The notes below the pieces were generated by a model. It searched no databases. It saw nothing but the letters and a program-made list of their open reading frames with translations, and was not told the origin of the DNA. The position numbers and the translations under genes are program-made. A stretch of 64,000 bases of DNA from Aporrectodea caliginosa (lineage: Eukaryota; Annelida; Clitellata; Crassiclitellata; Lumbricidae), in assembly GCA_020284085.1 (NCBI GenBank), contig JACEVL010000954.1, forward strand, positions 221,501 through 285,500, written 5' to 3'. Shown here one piece after another: positions 10,001-21,729 of the stretch. Every line of letters starts with the position of its first letter. The first letter of the stretch is position 1.

Positions 10001-12688
10001 CCTGAATGGACATCCTGAAAAGGGGCTAAATGCTTTGAATAATTGAATACATGAACTCACTTCTTGCTCGGAAAGGCAGAATTTAACATCTACAGGCAGA
10101 ACACTACCAAAGTCCCATCTCATCTGCCGAATCAACTGCAGACGATTATATCTAAACACACAAAAATATCAGATATATACATTCACTGCCCCCCCAAGTC
10201 AATGAAGTAGCTCTTAGAAAAGTTTCTGGCTAGAACAGATCTCAATAGCTTTATATTCATTACTTACTGTGCACTAATTAGCTAGGCGACGGTTGGCCTC
10301 CTACGGCACCACAGCTCACTACACAATTCTTGTAGCCATTTTTACTAACATAATGTGAAGATTACTTCTTAAGGAAAATTTAACAATACATTTGTATAAA
10401 CGAATGCATTTGGATAGCTTCACTTAAGATGCAGATGAAAAAGTATTTGCTTTTAAATTTTCATGGTTCAAACCTAAATTCCTGCTATCCCTAGCACTTC
10501 AAACCCTCTACAATGTCTACATCCTTGCCAAATCTCTATCATCCCCACTTTCATTTCCATATCTTCAAATTGTGGTCCTCTTTTACTTCCTTATTCTCTC
10601 CTCAAACTTACAGATAGGACAGAAGACAACGCTTGTTTCTTTCAAGAGCTGCGTGTCGAATCTGGATTGCTGGGTACAAGTGTTGTTCACCATCCATTGC
10701 AGCATTCCTAAATATTAAAAAGTCAGAATAAATTAATTCAGCAAATAATTCATCTGATGAATACTTTTTACCTGTTGATCTGGTCTGCAGAGGTCACTCT
10801 AAAATTTCTCATGCACTGATAATTGAAAACAACTGCACTGTTGATTGAGACAAGATTTTGTGAACTTGCCACGCTAAAGAAAAATCAGTCTAAATGCTGG
10901 TCTCAAAAGCTGCTATTAGTAAACAATTGGCACTTTCAGGCCAGTGGGGTTCCATGAATTGTAAAATCACAGGCAAATTCTTCTCAGTACCTGTACATTT
11001 TTAACTATGATTGACTCCACTTCACAATACAGGAGTGCACAACTGCAGAAAATTTGCCTCTTTTGTTAAAAAATCCTCAATTTAAACACAAAACAAACCT
11101 TGAAACTAAGAAATGAATGCAATTAATGCAGTAAATTATGACACAAGTCACAAGATAGTCATTAAAATACAGGCAGCTAACAGAAACTGATTGGAAATGA
11201 AAAACTTACACGTCTGCCTGATTCTGTTCAAACAATGCTCTCATTTCATCAAGTACTTGCCTCACAACATCTTCCTAACAACCAAGAAGCAGGCTTTATT
11301 TATTAGACTTTAAAAATTCAAGCAAATGAAATTAAAGCCCACAATATTAAATGTAGTGGAAAAACTAACTTGTGAAATAAATGACAAGTCATGCAATGCA
11401 TGATTGGCCTCATATCCATGACCATGACTCAGTGATTAGTCCATTGCCAGTGGCAAATGTACCTCCTCTAAGCTCTATTCTTGGACATTGTAACTTTACT
11501 TTTACTTACCCTGGTGTAATATGCAATAAATTCATAGCATCTCTACATTAAATACTCAGAAACAGACATGACTAAAAAATCTCGTCCTGCAATTACATCC
11601 CCTGTAAGCTGCATCCATTTCTTCCTGGATTCCCTCTGGCTTTCAAATGGATTCACCTTGGAATTCAGCATGCATATCTGCCTGTACTCTTAACACTTTT
11701 CTTTTTCGAGGGGTTCTTCACACTGGGAGTGCCTCTGATAAGGTTGTAGCATGAGAGGCGCTTTACAAGTCCGTAAATAGAATAGAATTGACTTGTATAG
11801 CAGCAATCATTGACTGATCATGTCTTAAGCATTATAATATTAGTGCAATAATAGAAGCAATGGATGATTACTATAATTTTTATAATGAAACACAGCTTGA
11901 GCAAATTGTTACAACTCATTACATACATGATTTTTCAATACATCAGTCCATTACAAAACTCTATATCATCACTCCTTCTCAGATACATCAAACATCTAGG
12001 TAAATCATCTGACCCAATCTGAGCTTTCCCTCCTCTTCCTCTCTTTCCAGACTAAAAACCAACCTTTTTAACAATTACCATTACTATATTCCAATTCCAC
12101 TCCTAACATATTTACAACCACTGCTGATACCACAATCTCTTCCCTTATCAACACGGTCTCCCTTGGATTGACTATAACTACAAACACTCTTGTTTACACT
12201 GTTCTACGTTTTAGCTATTAAACCTCACTATTTTCACTCTTTGCACACTTCCAAGACTTTTCACTACTCAACCAGATCCTTTGACTGTGACGGGAATTTG
12301 TCAAGCACACATGCACTTAGTTTAGCAGCAACCATCGACTGATGCTATGGCCATTATTACAGTGGCGCTATAGAAGTTATAATTACGTTACCCCGGAAAA
12401 TGACTAGGCAGAAGGAAAGACCGAATAACTTGCCCTTGCGGATCTGGTTTGATTAAGCGCAGGCGAATACATTGGTCCCTTGATACAGGGAACTACAAGA
12501 TATTCATAGAACATGATTACATAACATGATTACATAACACTAGACCGTATCAATAAGTGTCTGCCTTGCATACTCCGCTATTATCGCTCATCGCCCGACG
12601 GATTAATACTTACATTGTAAGTCGTTACATTTCCTCCCTTACTGCGATACAGCTCTTTTATGAGCTCTAACGCCTTTTCACCAAACAT
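7039..12688 (-). CDS. GINS1: GINS complex subunit 1 (PSF1), complete seven-exon gene
   Basis: PSF1 is one of four subunits of the GINS complex, which joins CDC45 and MCM2-7 in the replicative CMG helicase in the nucleus. Exons in transcription order are 12,614-12,688 (ATG at 12,688), 11,210-11,274, 10,612-10,707, 10,061-10,151, 8453-8569, 7880-7954 and 7039-7107 (TGA). All junctions are GT-AG with matching phases. They give 195 residues, against about 196 in vertebrates. Diagnostic segments are the start [15 protein letters not shown], the helix [45 protein letters not shown] followed by [10 protein letters not shown], and the C-terminal domain [19 protein letters not shown] ending ILEHIVH. 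Introns hold a SINE, a MITE and a LINE end. An E2F-like site lies about 85 bp upstream of the ATG. Family assignment is near certain. Confidence 0.97.
8836..8960 (-). repeat. tRNA-derived SINE, minus strand
   Basis: On the minus strand TAGTCTAGTGGTTAGCATGC resembles a tRNA D-arm/A box, and GGAATTCAAACC a B box. It lies in GINS1 intron 4, between exons 4 and 5. It is not a functional tRNA: no cloverleaf closes. Confidence 0.5.
9048..9580. mobile_element. 533-bp MITE with perfect 23-bp terminal inverted repeats
   Basis: Termini beginning GGGGTCATTGCATAATTACG are perfectly inverted over 23 bp, at 9048-9070 and 9558-9580. ATA stands on each side (9045-9047 and 9581-9583), a possible 3-bp duplication. 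Inside each end are GGTG-rich tracts (about 9079-9134 and 9478-9536) alternating with AACGTTACG, giving a longer imperfect inverted structure. There is no ORF. The superfamily is unclear: a Harbinger or ISL2EU-like origin is possible because of the short duplication and G-rich ends. Confidence 0.75.
9776..10018 (+). pseudogene. LINE reverse transcriptase C-terminal remnant
   Basis: The end of the open frame reads [12 protein letters not shown], then a short insert, then FTKSCKLSF. This is the characteristic pattern at the C-terminal end of many non-LTR reverse transcriptases (WNSLP..LR....F...LK). It is 5'-truncated and lies in GINS1 intron 4, about 40 bp from exon 4 on the opposite strand. 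It is not a cellular gene. Confidence 0.6.
11800..11872 (+). repeat. Dispersed repeat fragment (CATCGGTTGATG / AGAAGTT type)
   Basis: The pattern CAATCATTGACTGATCATG, then a GCATTA block, then GTGCAATAATAGAAG matches weakly, block by block, the copies at 12,320, 13,315, 33,573 and 61,365. It is likely a 3' end of an old SINE or LINE family. Confidence 0.35.
12320..12388 (+). repeat. Dispersed repeat fragment, same family
   Basis: It reads CAACCATCGACTGATG, then GGCGCTATAGAAGTTATAATTA. The block order and the GCGCTATAGAAGTTA core are shared with 61,365-61,470 and 33,573-33,640. Confidence 0.45.
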
Positions 12689-12769
12689 TTCAGTTCACGG
12701 CCTGCTTTTGTAAATTACAAACATAACAATAGCTATATTTTCATTTGCGCAAACAGAACCGAAACCAAC

Positions 12770-12782
12770 TTCGCGCCAAAAA
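12770..12782 (-). promoter_or_regulatory. E2F-like site upstream of GINS1
   Basis: The minus strand reads TTTTTGGCGCGAA, which contains the canonical E2F motif TTTSGCGC. It lies 82-94 bp upstream of the GINS1 start codon. Replication-initiation genes are classic E2F targets at the G1/S transition, so position and identity agree. Function is inferred. Confidence 0.6.
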
Positions 12783-13314
12783 CTAGACAACTGATAGGCA
12801 AGAGTCAAGAGACTCAAGACGGCAATAATACTTTCTATTGAAGCTTTCTTTGAGGATAATTTCCTCTAGTCAGACAATTGTGACTGTCACTTGGATTCAA
12901 CAGCCAAGTATCGTAATCTCCAAACTTCTAAAGCGCCACTTTAAAGCCAAGCGCTGTGCGCTGATAGCCGTGCCAGTCCGAAGCCTTGATGGAGGCGTTA
13001 ATGATCTTTGTTATCAAGTGTCGTTAAACGTTTAAACCGGTTAACTTACTAATATTTCCGACACTCACGACGCCAGTAAACTTACGCACTCCGATACTAC
13101 ATGTGTGCCAAGATGTCTTTAAACTTGACCCGTTCGGTGCTGAAGTTGACACCGTTGTACATACGAATAAAGAACTGTTCAAAATATTTGAATGGCCTGT
13201 TAAATTGTGGATCCAATGCTCGATGTTTTGACGTAAACTTACAATAATTTAATTTAATTTAACGTTTTAGCTAATGGTTATAAAAGCTGCAACCATACTT
13301 TACATTTCACTTGA

Positions 13315-13376
13315 AGGAGCCATTGATTGATGTCCTGTGCATTATGATCATGGTGCTACAGAAGCCATTAGATTAA
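13315..13376 (+). repeat. Dispersed repeat fragment, same family
   Basis: It reads GGAGCCATTGATTGATGTCC, then TGTGCATTATGATCATGGTG, then ACAGAAGCCATTAGATTA. It is a diverged copy of the repeat at 33,573-33,640. Confidence 0.4.
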
Positions 13377-15032
13377 ATTTAAATTACGAAAAATACTTAA
13401 GTTTTATTGGATCTATGGGTTAAATAAGAATTAAGTACAAAACTCATTCTGGCAACAGAATGAATAGATAGAATACAGTCAATGATAATACAGTAGAATA
13501 TATAAAAATCAAAACGTGTTTTATGACGTGTATTAAACCACCAATTCTTTCATTTCTCTTCCTTGAAACATTGGCTGCACAACAGAAAGCTTTATTGAGG
13601 AATTTATTGTAAAAAAATACTGTAAGAAAATTGCACTGTCTGCAAGGTACACCACACACTAAAATATGTTAACAGGCATTTACAAATATGTAAAATCATA
13701 CCCACAACATAAATTATACAGTGTAACTGGTATGGTGGCAATGGTGTCTGGAAATGCACTGCATAATGGCAACCTCACAAAAAACAAAGTCTCCTATTTT
13801 TACAGCTACTTAACATGGAAAATGCAAAGCATATAAAGCATTTCTGCAAGTTCATGTGACAACCTTTTGTTATAGAAGATTTCTGTATGCTATTGAATAT
13901 GGAAAGCATATTATACAAAAGCAGAATCAACAAAAACCATGGACAACTTGCATAACCAAACACAACACTGAACACGAATACAATAACAAGATGTCACTGA
14001 AATATGGAAATCTGTCCTAAAGTTAAAATTTCTGTCAACAAATTTCCGCTTGTTTCGCCCTACAACAGCAAAATCATTTCAGAAGTGTCTAGACTTGGCA
14101 CAAAATGAGGCCACTTCTGAAGCACATAGTGTTGTACGAAAAGATCAATTACTAAAAGTAGCTTTAAACAAACAATTTATGAATGGCTAATTCCTCACAA
14201 GCATGTTTAAAATGCATCACATTACATCTGTCCGGCAAGTTCAAAGCATTCCATGTTACAGATTTAACTGCGAGTTCAGACTGTGACTAGTACTGACTGA
14301 CATCTCTCGACACCTTCTAGTCATCAGAATAACATCTCCACTCCACTAAGGAAGCAAAGATGCTACTCGCTGCCCCATTTATGCACCTAATTAAGAAATC
14401 CTCCAACCTCGTGTACACAGTACAGCGCCAGTTTGTCCAATCCAGTTGTCATAGTATAGTTCATGTCCACCTTTAGTACGTAATTTCACTTCAGCTTGAA
14501 AAATAAAACCGCATTGTAGAAAATCTTGGATTACATTGTTGCAACAATTCTGAACACTTTCACTTCAGTGAACTGGAACTGAATAAGCATTACTTTTGAT
14601 AACACATCTTGAACAGGTTCTCTCTGTTTTACCTAAATATTATGGACTAGATTGCATTGCCTTCTAATCAAAGGACTATTAATAAAGTTCCATGCTTACT
14701 TAATGAATGTTTCCGTGATTATTTGCCAAACGGGGGACCTAATCAGTGGACTAGTGACTGACTATTGACCAACAGATCTGACTGAATAGCTGTAGTGTTA
14801 CCCAGGCAAATCCAAGATCGACTCCTTGGCTGACTTACTAAAATTAATCTAATGACTACAATTCAAAACAAAGTATAAATATAAAAATGGTTGATTACTA
14901 AATAAACGAAACACATCCGGTTTGAAAGACAGCTTGGCCGTCATGCACTCTATAAAAACTCAGGGAGATATTTTTGTGAAATCTTCTGTGAAGTTTTTAA
15001 CAACGTTTGGAAGATGAACAACTGGTTCTGCT
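13377..15032 (-). other. Probable CNIH4 3' UTR and flank
   Basis: This lies downstream of the CNIH4 stop. Minus-strand AATAAA signals are at 13,591-13,596 and 13,403-13,408. If used, they would give a 3' UTR of about 1.4-1.6 kb. No other coding sequence is recognised. Short open frames at 13,444-13,659 and 13,775-13,975 (minus) are compositionally ordinary and unmatched. Confidence 0.4.
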
Positions 15033-17279
15033 TCAGCCGAGCAGTGCACGAACCACACTGCAACAAAACAGCAAAAGCTTTGATTAATTTAATAAAATAT
15101 GCATGCTAAAAAAAGTAAAATCACCGAAGTGTTAAAATTTAAAGCCCATACAGTCATGTTCTATGAGCCCGAAGGAACCACATTGTGCCAGTACCAACGG
15201 TGGACACTTGTGGCACACTTTAGGCAACAGGCAGACCCAACGAACATGGCTTTGAGGGTGTAGTTCATCTGTAAGATGTGACATAGCAGTCATATTGCTA
15301 AAAAAGCTGAAATTTTGTTTTTACAGAACTCAAGCCATGTGCAATACACTGAGAATATTCTTTTGAAATGTTTTTGAAACTGCCAAGCCAGGGTCCAGTG
15401 GCCCTAGTAATTGACAATAGATTTACTGCAGAACAAGATTTGGGTTAAACTTAGTCATCCAGGTCAAGTATTCAAGGGAACTGGTTGCTGTCCAATCTTT
15501 GAAAATTTCTCAATGTTTTGAAAGATTTTCCAAATCATAGACCTGCCAATGAGACAGTTCTAAAGAAATACTGGATCTGAAGTTTACAGCTCTTCTCCGT
15601 AAGTTTACAGCTCTTCTCACAAGTTCCACACTAAATGAATCATTTAAAATTGTTACGAGCATGCTGCAGTGATTTGACTTGTTTGTTAAATTACCTGTAC
15701 AGATAAGCAAAGAAGAGACCGAGGTGGTATCCAAGCTTCACTAGACATTCTTTGATTGATGCCTTTACCTGGCGGTGATTATAAATCTCAACTGGGTCGT
15801 AGGCTCCAATGTTACCAGATGGTATCGAGAAATACCTGCACATATTCCAGTGAATAAGATTAGTTTTGCCTGTTGAATGAAAGACTAGGTTATTCAATGG
15901 ATGTTATGTAGTACATATTGCTACCACAACGATCATCAGAACTACCACCACCATTATTCCTGTCCAAGAGCTTAAAGCTCAAAGACACTGACTGACAGCA
16001 CATTTAATCATTTTACACCATGCCACTCACGAGCTCCTAGAGGCAAGTTGTTGACATTTGTTGGCACTCGTCTTCTATGTTGTAAATCATTAATTGTTAA
16101 CTTAACTATTGAGAACAAAGGCTTAGAAAAGCATTTTTAGATATATTAAAATAAATTTTAATCTCCAATTCTAACAAAAAGGTTATCTCACTCTGTGAAA
16201 CAAAATTTACCAGGTTAAGGACTCATTCTGTAACACCGAGTTTGCACATATAAGCCTCTACAATAAGGACCATAATAATAATAATAATATTCTTTATTGA
16301 AACAATCCGGTTGACACACGCAATCGGTTACAGTGTACAGTTATGCAATTGAAACAATTCACAAGAACACAAATGACAGAAGACATAAATCTTAACTACT
16401 AACAGAACAGACAGCCTGCAATAAACGGCGCTAATAGCAGCCTACAAAGCACTCTTGCCCACAAAGGCTTAGGACCATGTGCAGATCCTTTATGCCTGAA
16501 TGCTGAATGCCACCAGCCAGCTAGTGGCTTATGTCTGATGCCTGGTTACTAGTTTTCTGCTTTATATTATTGGCAAGGTATTGCTCTTTAGCCATCAGAC
16601 AGGGTTTCATACAGATATTTATAAGTTCAATAAATAAGTACTTCAAAACAACACAGCCATTCTCTGAACATGCAGGACTAGAACTGGAGAAGTATAAACA
16701 ACTGATATATCACCTGTAGATGAGCCAACATGCAAGAGGAAGGTTGAGCAGAAACAGAACCCAGTGCCAAGAGATGAGCAGTACAGCTGTCTGTAGCGCG
16801 TGTCCTACGACCTCAGGCAACACCCACTGAAATTATGAAGAAAACAACAACCATGAAACAAATAAACACATTTAATTACAACAGACTGCAAAGAATCGAA
16901 TACTTATTAGCTGCACACAAATTTTTTATAATATCTTAATTACTCAAATTTTGAGTATCAGTAAAAAATCAGTTTAAAATTATCAAGATCACAGGAGCAA
17001 TATGAATCATACAAAGTAAACAGTAAACAATGAACTCTACCAAATTTATACAAATGTAATTAGAATCTTAAAAGTATTACTATAAACAAAGAGAAGGTAC
17101 AACAGAGAGTAGCAAATCATAATATAACGAGGAAATAAGACTAGCTAAATATTTTAAGCAAAGTTTCCACAGAAGCCAGAAACACACACAGAAAACAAAT
17201 ACAAGCTTACTCGATTCAAACGAGCGCAGCAGGTGGTCGCATTGATGTAGTCACATTCTAGGTCAGACAAGGTAATGAT
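15033..17279 (-). CDS. CNIH4: Protein cornichon homolog 4, exons 2-5 (first exon not identified)
   Basis: Cornichon proteins are small three-helix ER membrane cargo receptors that load clients into COPII vesicles; CNIH4 handles GPCR export in mammals. Exons in transcription order are 17,211-17,279, 16,714-16,826, 15,695-15,835 and 15,033-15,057. They have consistent phases and GT-AG borders. They encode [14 protein letters not shown] with CC, then [17 protein letters not shown] followed by [18 protein letters not shown], then [19 protein letters not shown] and a final [10 protein letters not shown] before TGA. The PSGN.G.YDP.EI block separates CNIH4 from CNIH1-3. A start exon of about 23 codons carrying the first half of TM1 is expected upstream, ending in phase 0. 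One phase-0 candidate at 17,807-17,850 (minus) lacks hydrophobic residues and is doubtful. Confidence 0.93.
16268..16335. repeat. Interspersed repeat end related to 34,005-34,075
   Basis: An ATA-rich run is followed by TCTTTATTGAAACAATCCGG, then TTGACACA. The segment near 34,010 reads TTTATTGAAATAATCAAGC, then TGACACA. The shared block suggests the reversed 3' end of a LINE family. The family is not identified. Confidence 0.35.
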
Positions 17280-17676
17280 CTGAAATTCTTTTGTTAAAGG
17301 TTGATACCAACATTGTTCCCAGTCAAATGCACTTGAATTTTAACTAGTTAAAATAAAACAGGTGATAAAAGATGACAATGACGATTATGACATCAGTGAT
17401 GATGACCACGGATGATAAAAAAATGAAGTTGGTAACACTAGCCATGACAATAACTGGAAGTTCATTCAGCACCTAACATGCTACTTCATGGAACCCAACT
17501 TACACACTGATGCTAGGAAAATCATTGGTAGGATAGCATGGGTTCAGATCCAAGCCAAATCTAAAGGGTCAGGTAGGCAGACCAGCAGAAGACCACGATT
17601 ATTTACAAAAGTTTAATGCATACAAATTCACACAGAAATGTGAATCTGAAATCAGATGGTTAATGTTTTAAGTTCT

Positions 17677-17733
17677 ATCTATGAATAAGTTAACAACAGG
17701 TTAAGTTAACCTGTTGTTAACTTATTCATAGAT
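17677..17733. repeat. 57-bp near-perfect palindrome
   Basis: Two 28-nt arms (17,677-17,704 and 17,706-17,733) are exact reverse complements around a single G. The arm begins ATCTATGAATAAGTTAAC. It lies just upstream of CNIH4 exon 2, presumably in intron 1. The absence of any mismatch implies recent origin or active correction. Confidence 0.9.
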
Positions 17734-17989
17734 CTGTTTAACGAGAAAATAAACAGTTCGCATATTGTTGCTTTTAGTTTTCAGTAGAAGCCATAATGAA
17801 CCCTTACCAACTGGCCCATAAGTGAATAGCATATTGTCGCCATTAAAGTCAACTGCGCTTGCAAACTGTGATCATATTTATCGGATGTAATTAAGATAAC
17901 TTCAAAGATTCTTTAAAATTGTGCTCTATTATGTAATTTCAAATCAATCGATACAGACACAGATTTGTCCCTGCGCCGAATTACCGTGC

Positions 17990-18185
17990 GATGAATTGTC
18001 GGTTCAATCGCCGATAGGTTAGCACGCTCTGAGTGCACGGATTCTAACCTCGCCCGAGGCAGTCACTGTGTGGAGACCTTGAGCAAGTCCTTCACTCAAA
18101 ATTGATTAGCGCCATTGATGTCCTATCGCATGGTCATGTGCACTTGTGAATTTTGGAAGGAATGCCAAAATACAACTATAATTAT
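17990..18185 (+). repeat. tRNA-derived SINE, diverged
   Basis: A head with GGTTAGCACGCTCTGAGTGC and GGATTCTAACC resembles A and B boxes. It is followed by GAGACCTTGAGCAAGTCC, the same middle block seen in the SINEs at 2180 and 44,346 (GACCCTGGGCAAGTCC). The 3' part contains a GCCATTGATGTCC block like the dispersed fragments. Confidence 0.5.
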
Positions 18186-19500
18186 ATACTATCGTATAAA
18201 TTAAGATGCAGCAAACTGACAACAACCACTTAAAAGTATACGAAATACACGGTGAGGAAGAGAAGACTCATTCCATCGATCAGTGAAAACATGAAAATCC
18301 AAACATCTTCCATTTTCCAGACCAAAGATTATTCCTTTTAAAATCTTTGCTTCTCACCATCAAAGTTACTAAATTTCAAAAATCCTCCTTCTTATCGCTC
18401 ATCACGAAACCGGATGTTTATAAATCTTAAAAACTTCTACATATAAATTCCATTAATACAATAGTGTAGACCCGTTATTTCAAGTAAATCTCGCGTCATT
18501 AATTTACGTCATTAATTTACGCGACTTGCACAGCAAATTATGCAAAAAAATATGTTCTTTGTGAACTACGGAAAAGCTTAGCAATTGCTAGAAGTAGAGA
18601 CGATAATTGTTGTTTGTCCTATATGCAATTACGAAGATAATTTTCGCCTCAATCGATGACATATGAGTTTTCTCTTGAGCCTAGATCGATGCTGTCCATG
18701 CAGATTGCTTGGCTTTCGAGTGGCGCATTAGAAGTTTGGAGATTATGATTACGAGACACGAACGCATGAAGCGTTAAGCTGCATGAATTTGCGCAGGAAA
18801 CAGGCATAGCCTAGAAATCCAGTCTTTGCTCTATTCATAAATTACGTAGACTCCATATAATACTGCCCGCGCCCGCCATAAACATAATTGCGACGTCAAC
18901 AATCAGCGGCTTGCTATTATCTAGCAAGTTCGTTCAGCAGACGGACAAAATAATGATTCAAGTGATGGCGATTCGATAGCAGTCACAAACAGGCTGCGAT
19001 TTATCAATATAATATCAAGCGAATGCGTCTCTTTCCATCGTCGGTGGAATGATATACACCTCCCATAATGCATCTGGTTTCCGTTGTAGAATCCATCCTC
19101 AGGATAGACCTAAGCTATTGGTTGTTTCTGCGGCGCTGCCGTTTAAATGGACCCGTGCTCAATCGTCAGTCTGTAGATCTGCGTGAAATGGAAGAATAAT
19201 TATAGGCCTATAAAACTGGAGTATAACCCGCGCTTCCATCAGGGAGTGGTAATAACACCGATTGCGTTCCAAGGACTAAGCGGATATCGGGCTGATTATA
19301 GGTCGACGACTTTCAGAAGTTTTGCACTTGGCACAATAATTATGCACCGTATACACCGCCAGATGAGTCGCTGGCGCTCTGTGGCACATTCAAGCTATAT
19401 GAACCGTCCCTATATTATACATACATGTAGGCTATATTATTATTAGGCCATTATTGTTATATAGAGAGGCGGGCATTGATTGTGTGCGTGTGTAGAGATC
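18186..19500. other. Non-coding stretch upstream of CNIH4
   Basis: No exon was recognised on either strand. The true first exon and promoter of CNIH4 probably lie here or in 17,280-18,000. A plus-strand open frame at 19,183-19,446 has no family resemblance. Confidence 0.4.
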
Positions 19501-19627
<127 letters not shown>

Positions 19628-19717
19628 CGTTGTTCTGGACCGATGTGTGTTAACTGTGTATATCCTTTAGAGGTTGATACTATTATTGACCTATAAAATG
19701 TAGAGCTATAACTGTAT

Positions 19718-19823
19718 ACACACACCCACCCACTCACACACGCACACACACGCACACACACACACACACGCACACACACACACACGCACACACACACGCA
19801 CACACACACGCACACACACACAC

Positions 19824-19857
<34 letters not shown>
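19718..19857. repeat. (CA)n microsatellite, interrupted
   Basis: A long CA run with occasional CG and TA interruptions, lying 95 bp after the GT run on the same strand. The two could pair as a large imperfect hairpin. Confidence 0.95.
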
Positions 19858-19940
19858 CAATGACACCATCCCGACCACCGCAATCATCGCCGCAATGACC
19901 GCATCGCCAACGACTTCCACTATAGGCTATACCACAGAGG

Positions 19941-20467
19941 CAGTGTGATTCTCCTTACAGATTTTATTTTAGTTATAGTTACAGTTACAGTTATAGTTAA
20001 TAGTTTCTATTTTAGTTATAATTACAGTTATAGTTAGTAGTATTTTTTCGTTATAGTTAATAGTTACCATGGCACTTTATTTAAGTTACTACTTATTTGC
20101 GCTATTCAAACTGGGCCGCAATCGCTATAGCAAGGTTTACAAAATAGCTAAATTTAATCAACTGCGCCACTACTACGCCTACTGGGTTAATTCACAATAC
20201 AAAATCCAGGGCGAACATAGGCTAGGCCTATTAGTAGCGCATTTTCACGTCCTTGTGTTTGTCGATATTGCACTTTTTATTTTTTGTATTAACGAAGCTA
20301 ATGATTAATTTTCGTTAGTGTTATTTTCGTTATAGTTATAGTTACATGTATAGTCAATGATATTTTTTAGTTTAATATAGGCCTAGTTATAGTTATCGTT
20401 AACGAAATCATTTTATTTTCGTTAACGAACATTTTCGTTACCGTTATCGTTAACGAGAATCACACTG
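19941..20467. mobile_element. hAT-like MITE, about 527 bp
   Basis: CAGTGTGATTCTC at 19,941-19,953 is exactly inverted at 20,455-20,467, with GG/CC extending the match by 2 bp outside. The interior near both ends is made of GTTATAGTTA / GTTAACGAAA type repeats. The 8-bp flanks agree at only about 4 positions, so no target duplication is proven. The small open frame at 20,069-20,308 has no recognisable domain. Confidence 0.6.
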
Positions 20468-20860
20468 CCACCAGGCACCAGGTTACATAATTAATGCCCT
20501 CGGGTTCTGACCTGACCCCGAAACCGACCAAAAAGCTTGGCACCTTCCCGTGACCTTCGGACATAGGTTCTTATATAGCGCCGGACCCCGTCGGTATCTA
20601 TGCTTAAGGTAGCCTATAGCCTCTCTGACACGGCTTTATTTGGCGCCGCGATATTTCGGAGACTTTCATTACATTACACTTGGTCTCTGTAGAGACACTC
20701 AGTTCAGCGGATAATCTCAAGGCATACTGTAGTCCACGTATTAATTTACATCCTTTATAGCATGCACGGGCAACTTTTTTTAACAGTGTCGGGCTAAGAT
20801 TTTAAAGACAGCCCAGGGGAGCCGTAGGCCTATGCCAATCGCGGGGCAAATTTTAACTAT

Positions 20861-21240
20861 TTTGTCTATGGACAAAATAGTGACGTAATAATGATGGCAG
20901 GTCATTATTTTTGTCTATGTACTTCGTATTGTGACGACTTCTCTTTGTTATACAAACACTATTATTACGTCACTATTTTGTCTATGGACAAAATAGTGAC
21001 GTAATATGATGATGCCATGTTTTTATTTTTGTCTATGTACTTCGTATTGTGACGACTTCTCTTTGTTATACAAACACTATTATTACGTCACTATTTTGTT
21101 TATGGACAAAATAGTGACGTAATAATAATGCCAGGTAATGGATTTGTATTCTATGTATAGGCCTACTTCGTATTGTGACGACTTCTCTTTGTTATACAGT
21201 TTTGTTGCGTCACGTAGGCTATACTTTGTTTATGGACAAG
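20861..21240. repeat. Tandem array A, about 120-bp unit with CRE-like hairpins
   Basis: About three units share CTTCGTATTGTGACGACTTC and a large hairpin. At 20,963-21,006 the arms TATTACGTCACTATTTTGTC and its complement are exact over 20 nt, with loop TATG. Copies at 20,863 and 21,087 are partial or carry one change. Each arm contains TTACGTCA, a CREB/ATF-type octamer. Confidence 0.85.
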
Positions 21241-21411
21241 TTGCTGCTACGATAATAGCTTTGTATTATTATTATTGACTTCGTATTATTATTATGACGA
21301 CATCTCCTTGGTTTAAGACGCTATAGTAACGGCATTAGCTATGTTTAGTAACGCGTTGTTGTTAGGATAATGGCCATTCCGTATTGTGACGACATCTGTT
21401 TGTTCTACAAA

Positions 21412-21727
21412 CAGGCCCGCCGAGAGGGGGGCAGGGGTGGGGGCAAAACCCAGGGGCCCGGCGACTTTTAGGGGCCCGGGCTGGGCCCAGCAATCAATTT
21501 ATGAAAAATATTATAATCAGTTATACAAAGTTTATGATTTATGCCTTTTAAAATATAATATTACAGACACTTAACTACAATAGTTGCATATATAAATATA
21601 ATGTTGAAGGGTTGTACCCGCACTATTATCATTTCAGTTAGTTTAAAAAAATTCTCATAAAGTCTAAGGATAGTTAGGGGCCCGTGACTGCTCTGCCTAG
21701 GGCCCGGAATTTCTATCGGTAGCCCTG
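21412..21727. mobile_element. 316-bp hAT MITE inserted in the tandem array
   Basis: TCTACAAA is duplicated exactly at 21,404-21,411 and 21,728-21,735. The inserted segment starts CAGGCCCGCCGAGAGG and ends ATCGGTAGCCCTG. Its inner parts (GGGGCCCGG and its complement) are inverted. There is no coding capacity. The host sequence is continuous with array B once it is removed, so it is younger than the array. Confidence 0.85.
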
Positions 21728-21729
21728 TC

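Noticed and set aside
17807..17850. MATICYSLMGQL followed by a GTAAGG donor as CNIH4 exon 1
   Set aside because: Phase fits, but cornichon exon 1 should encode a hydrophobic half of TM1, which this lacks.
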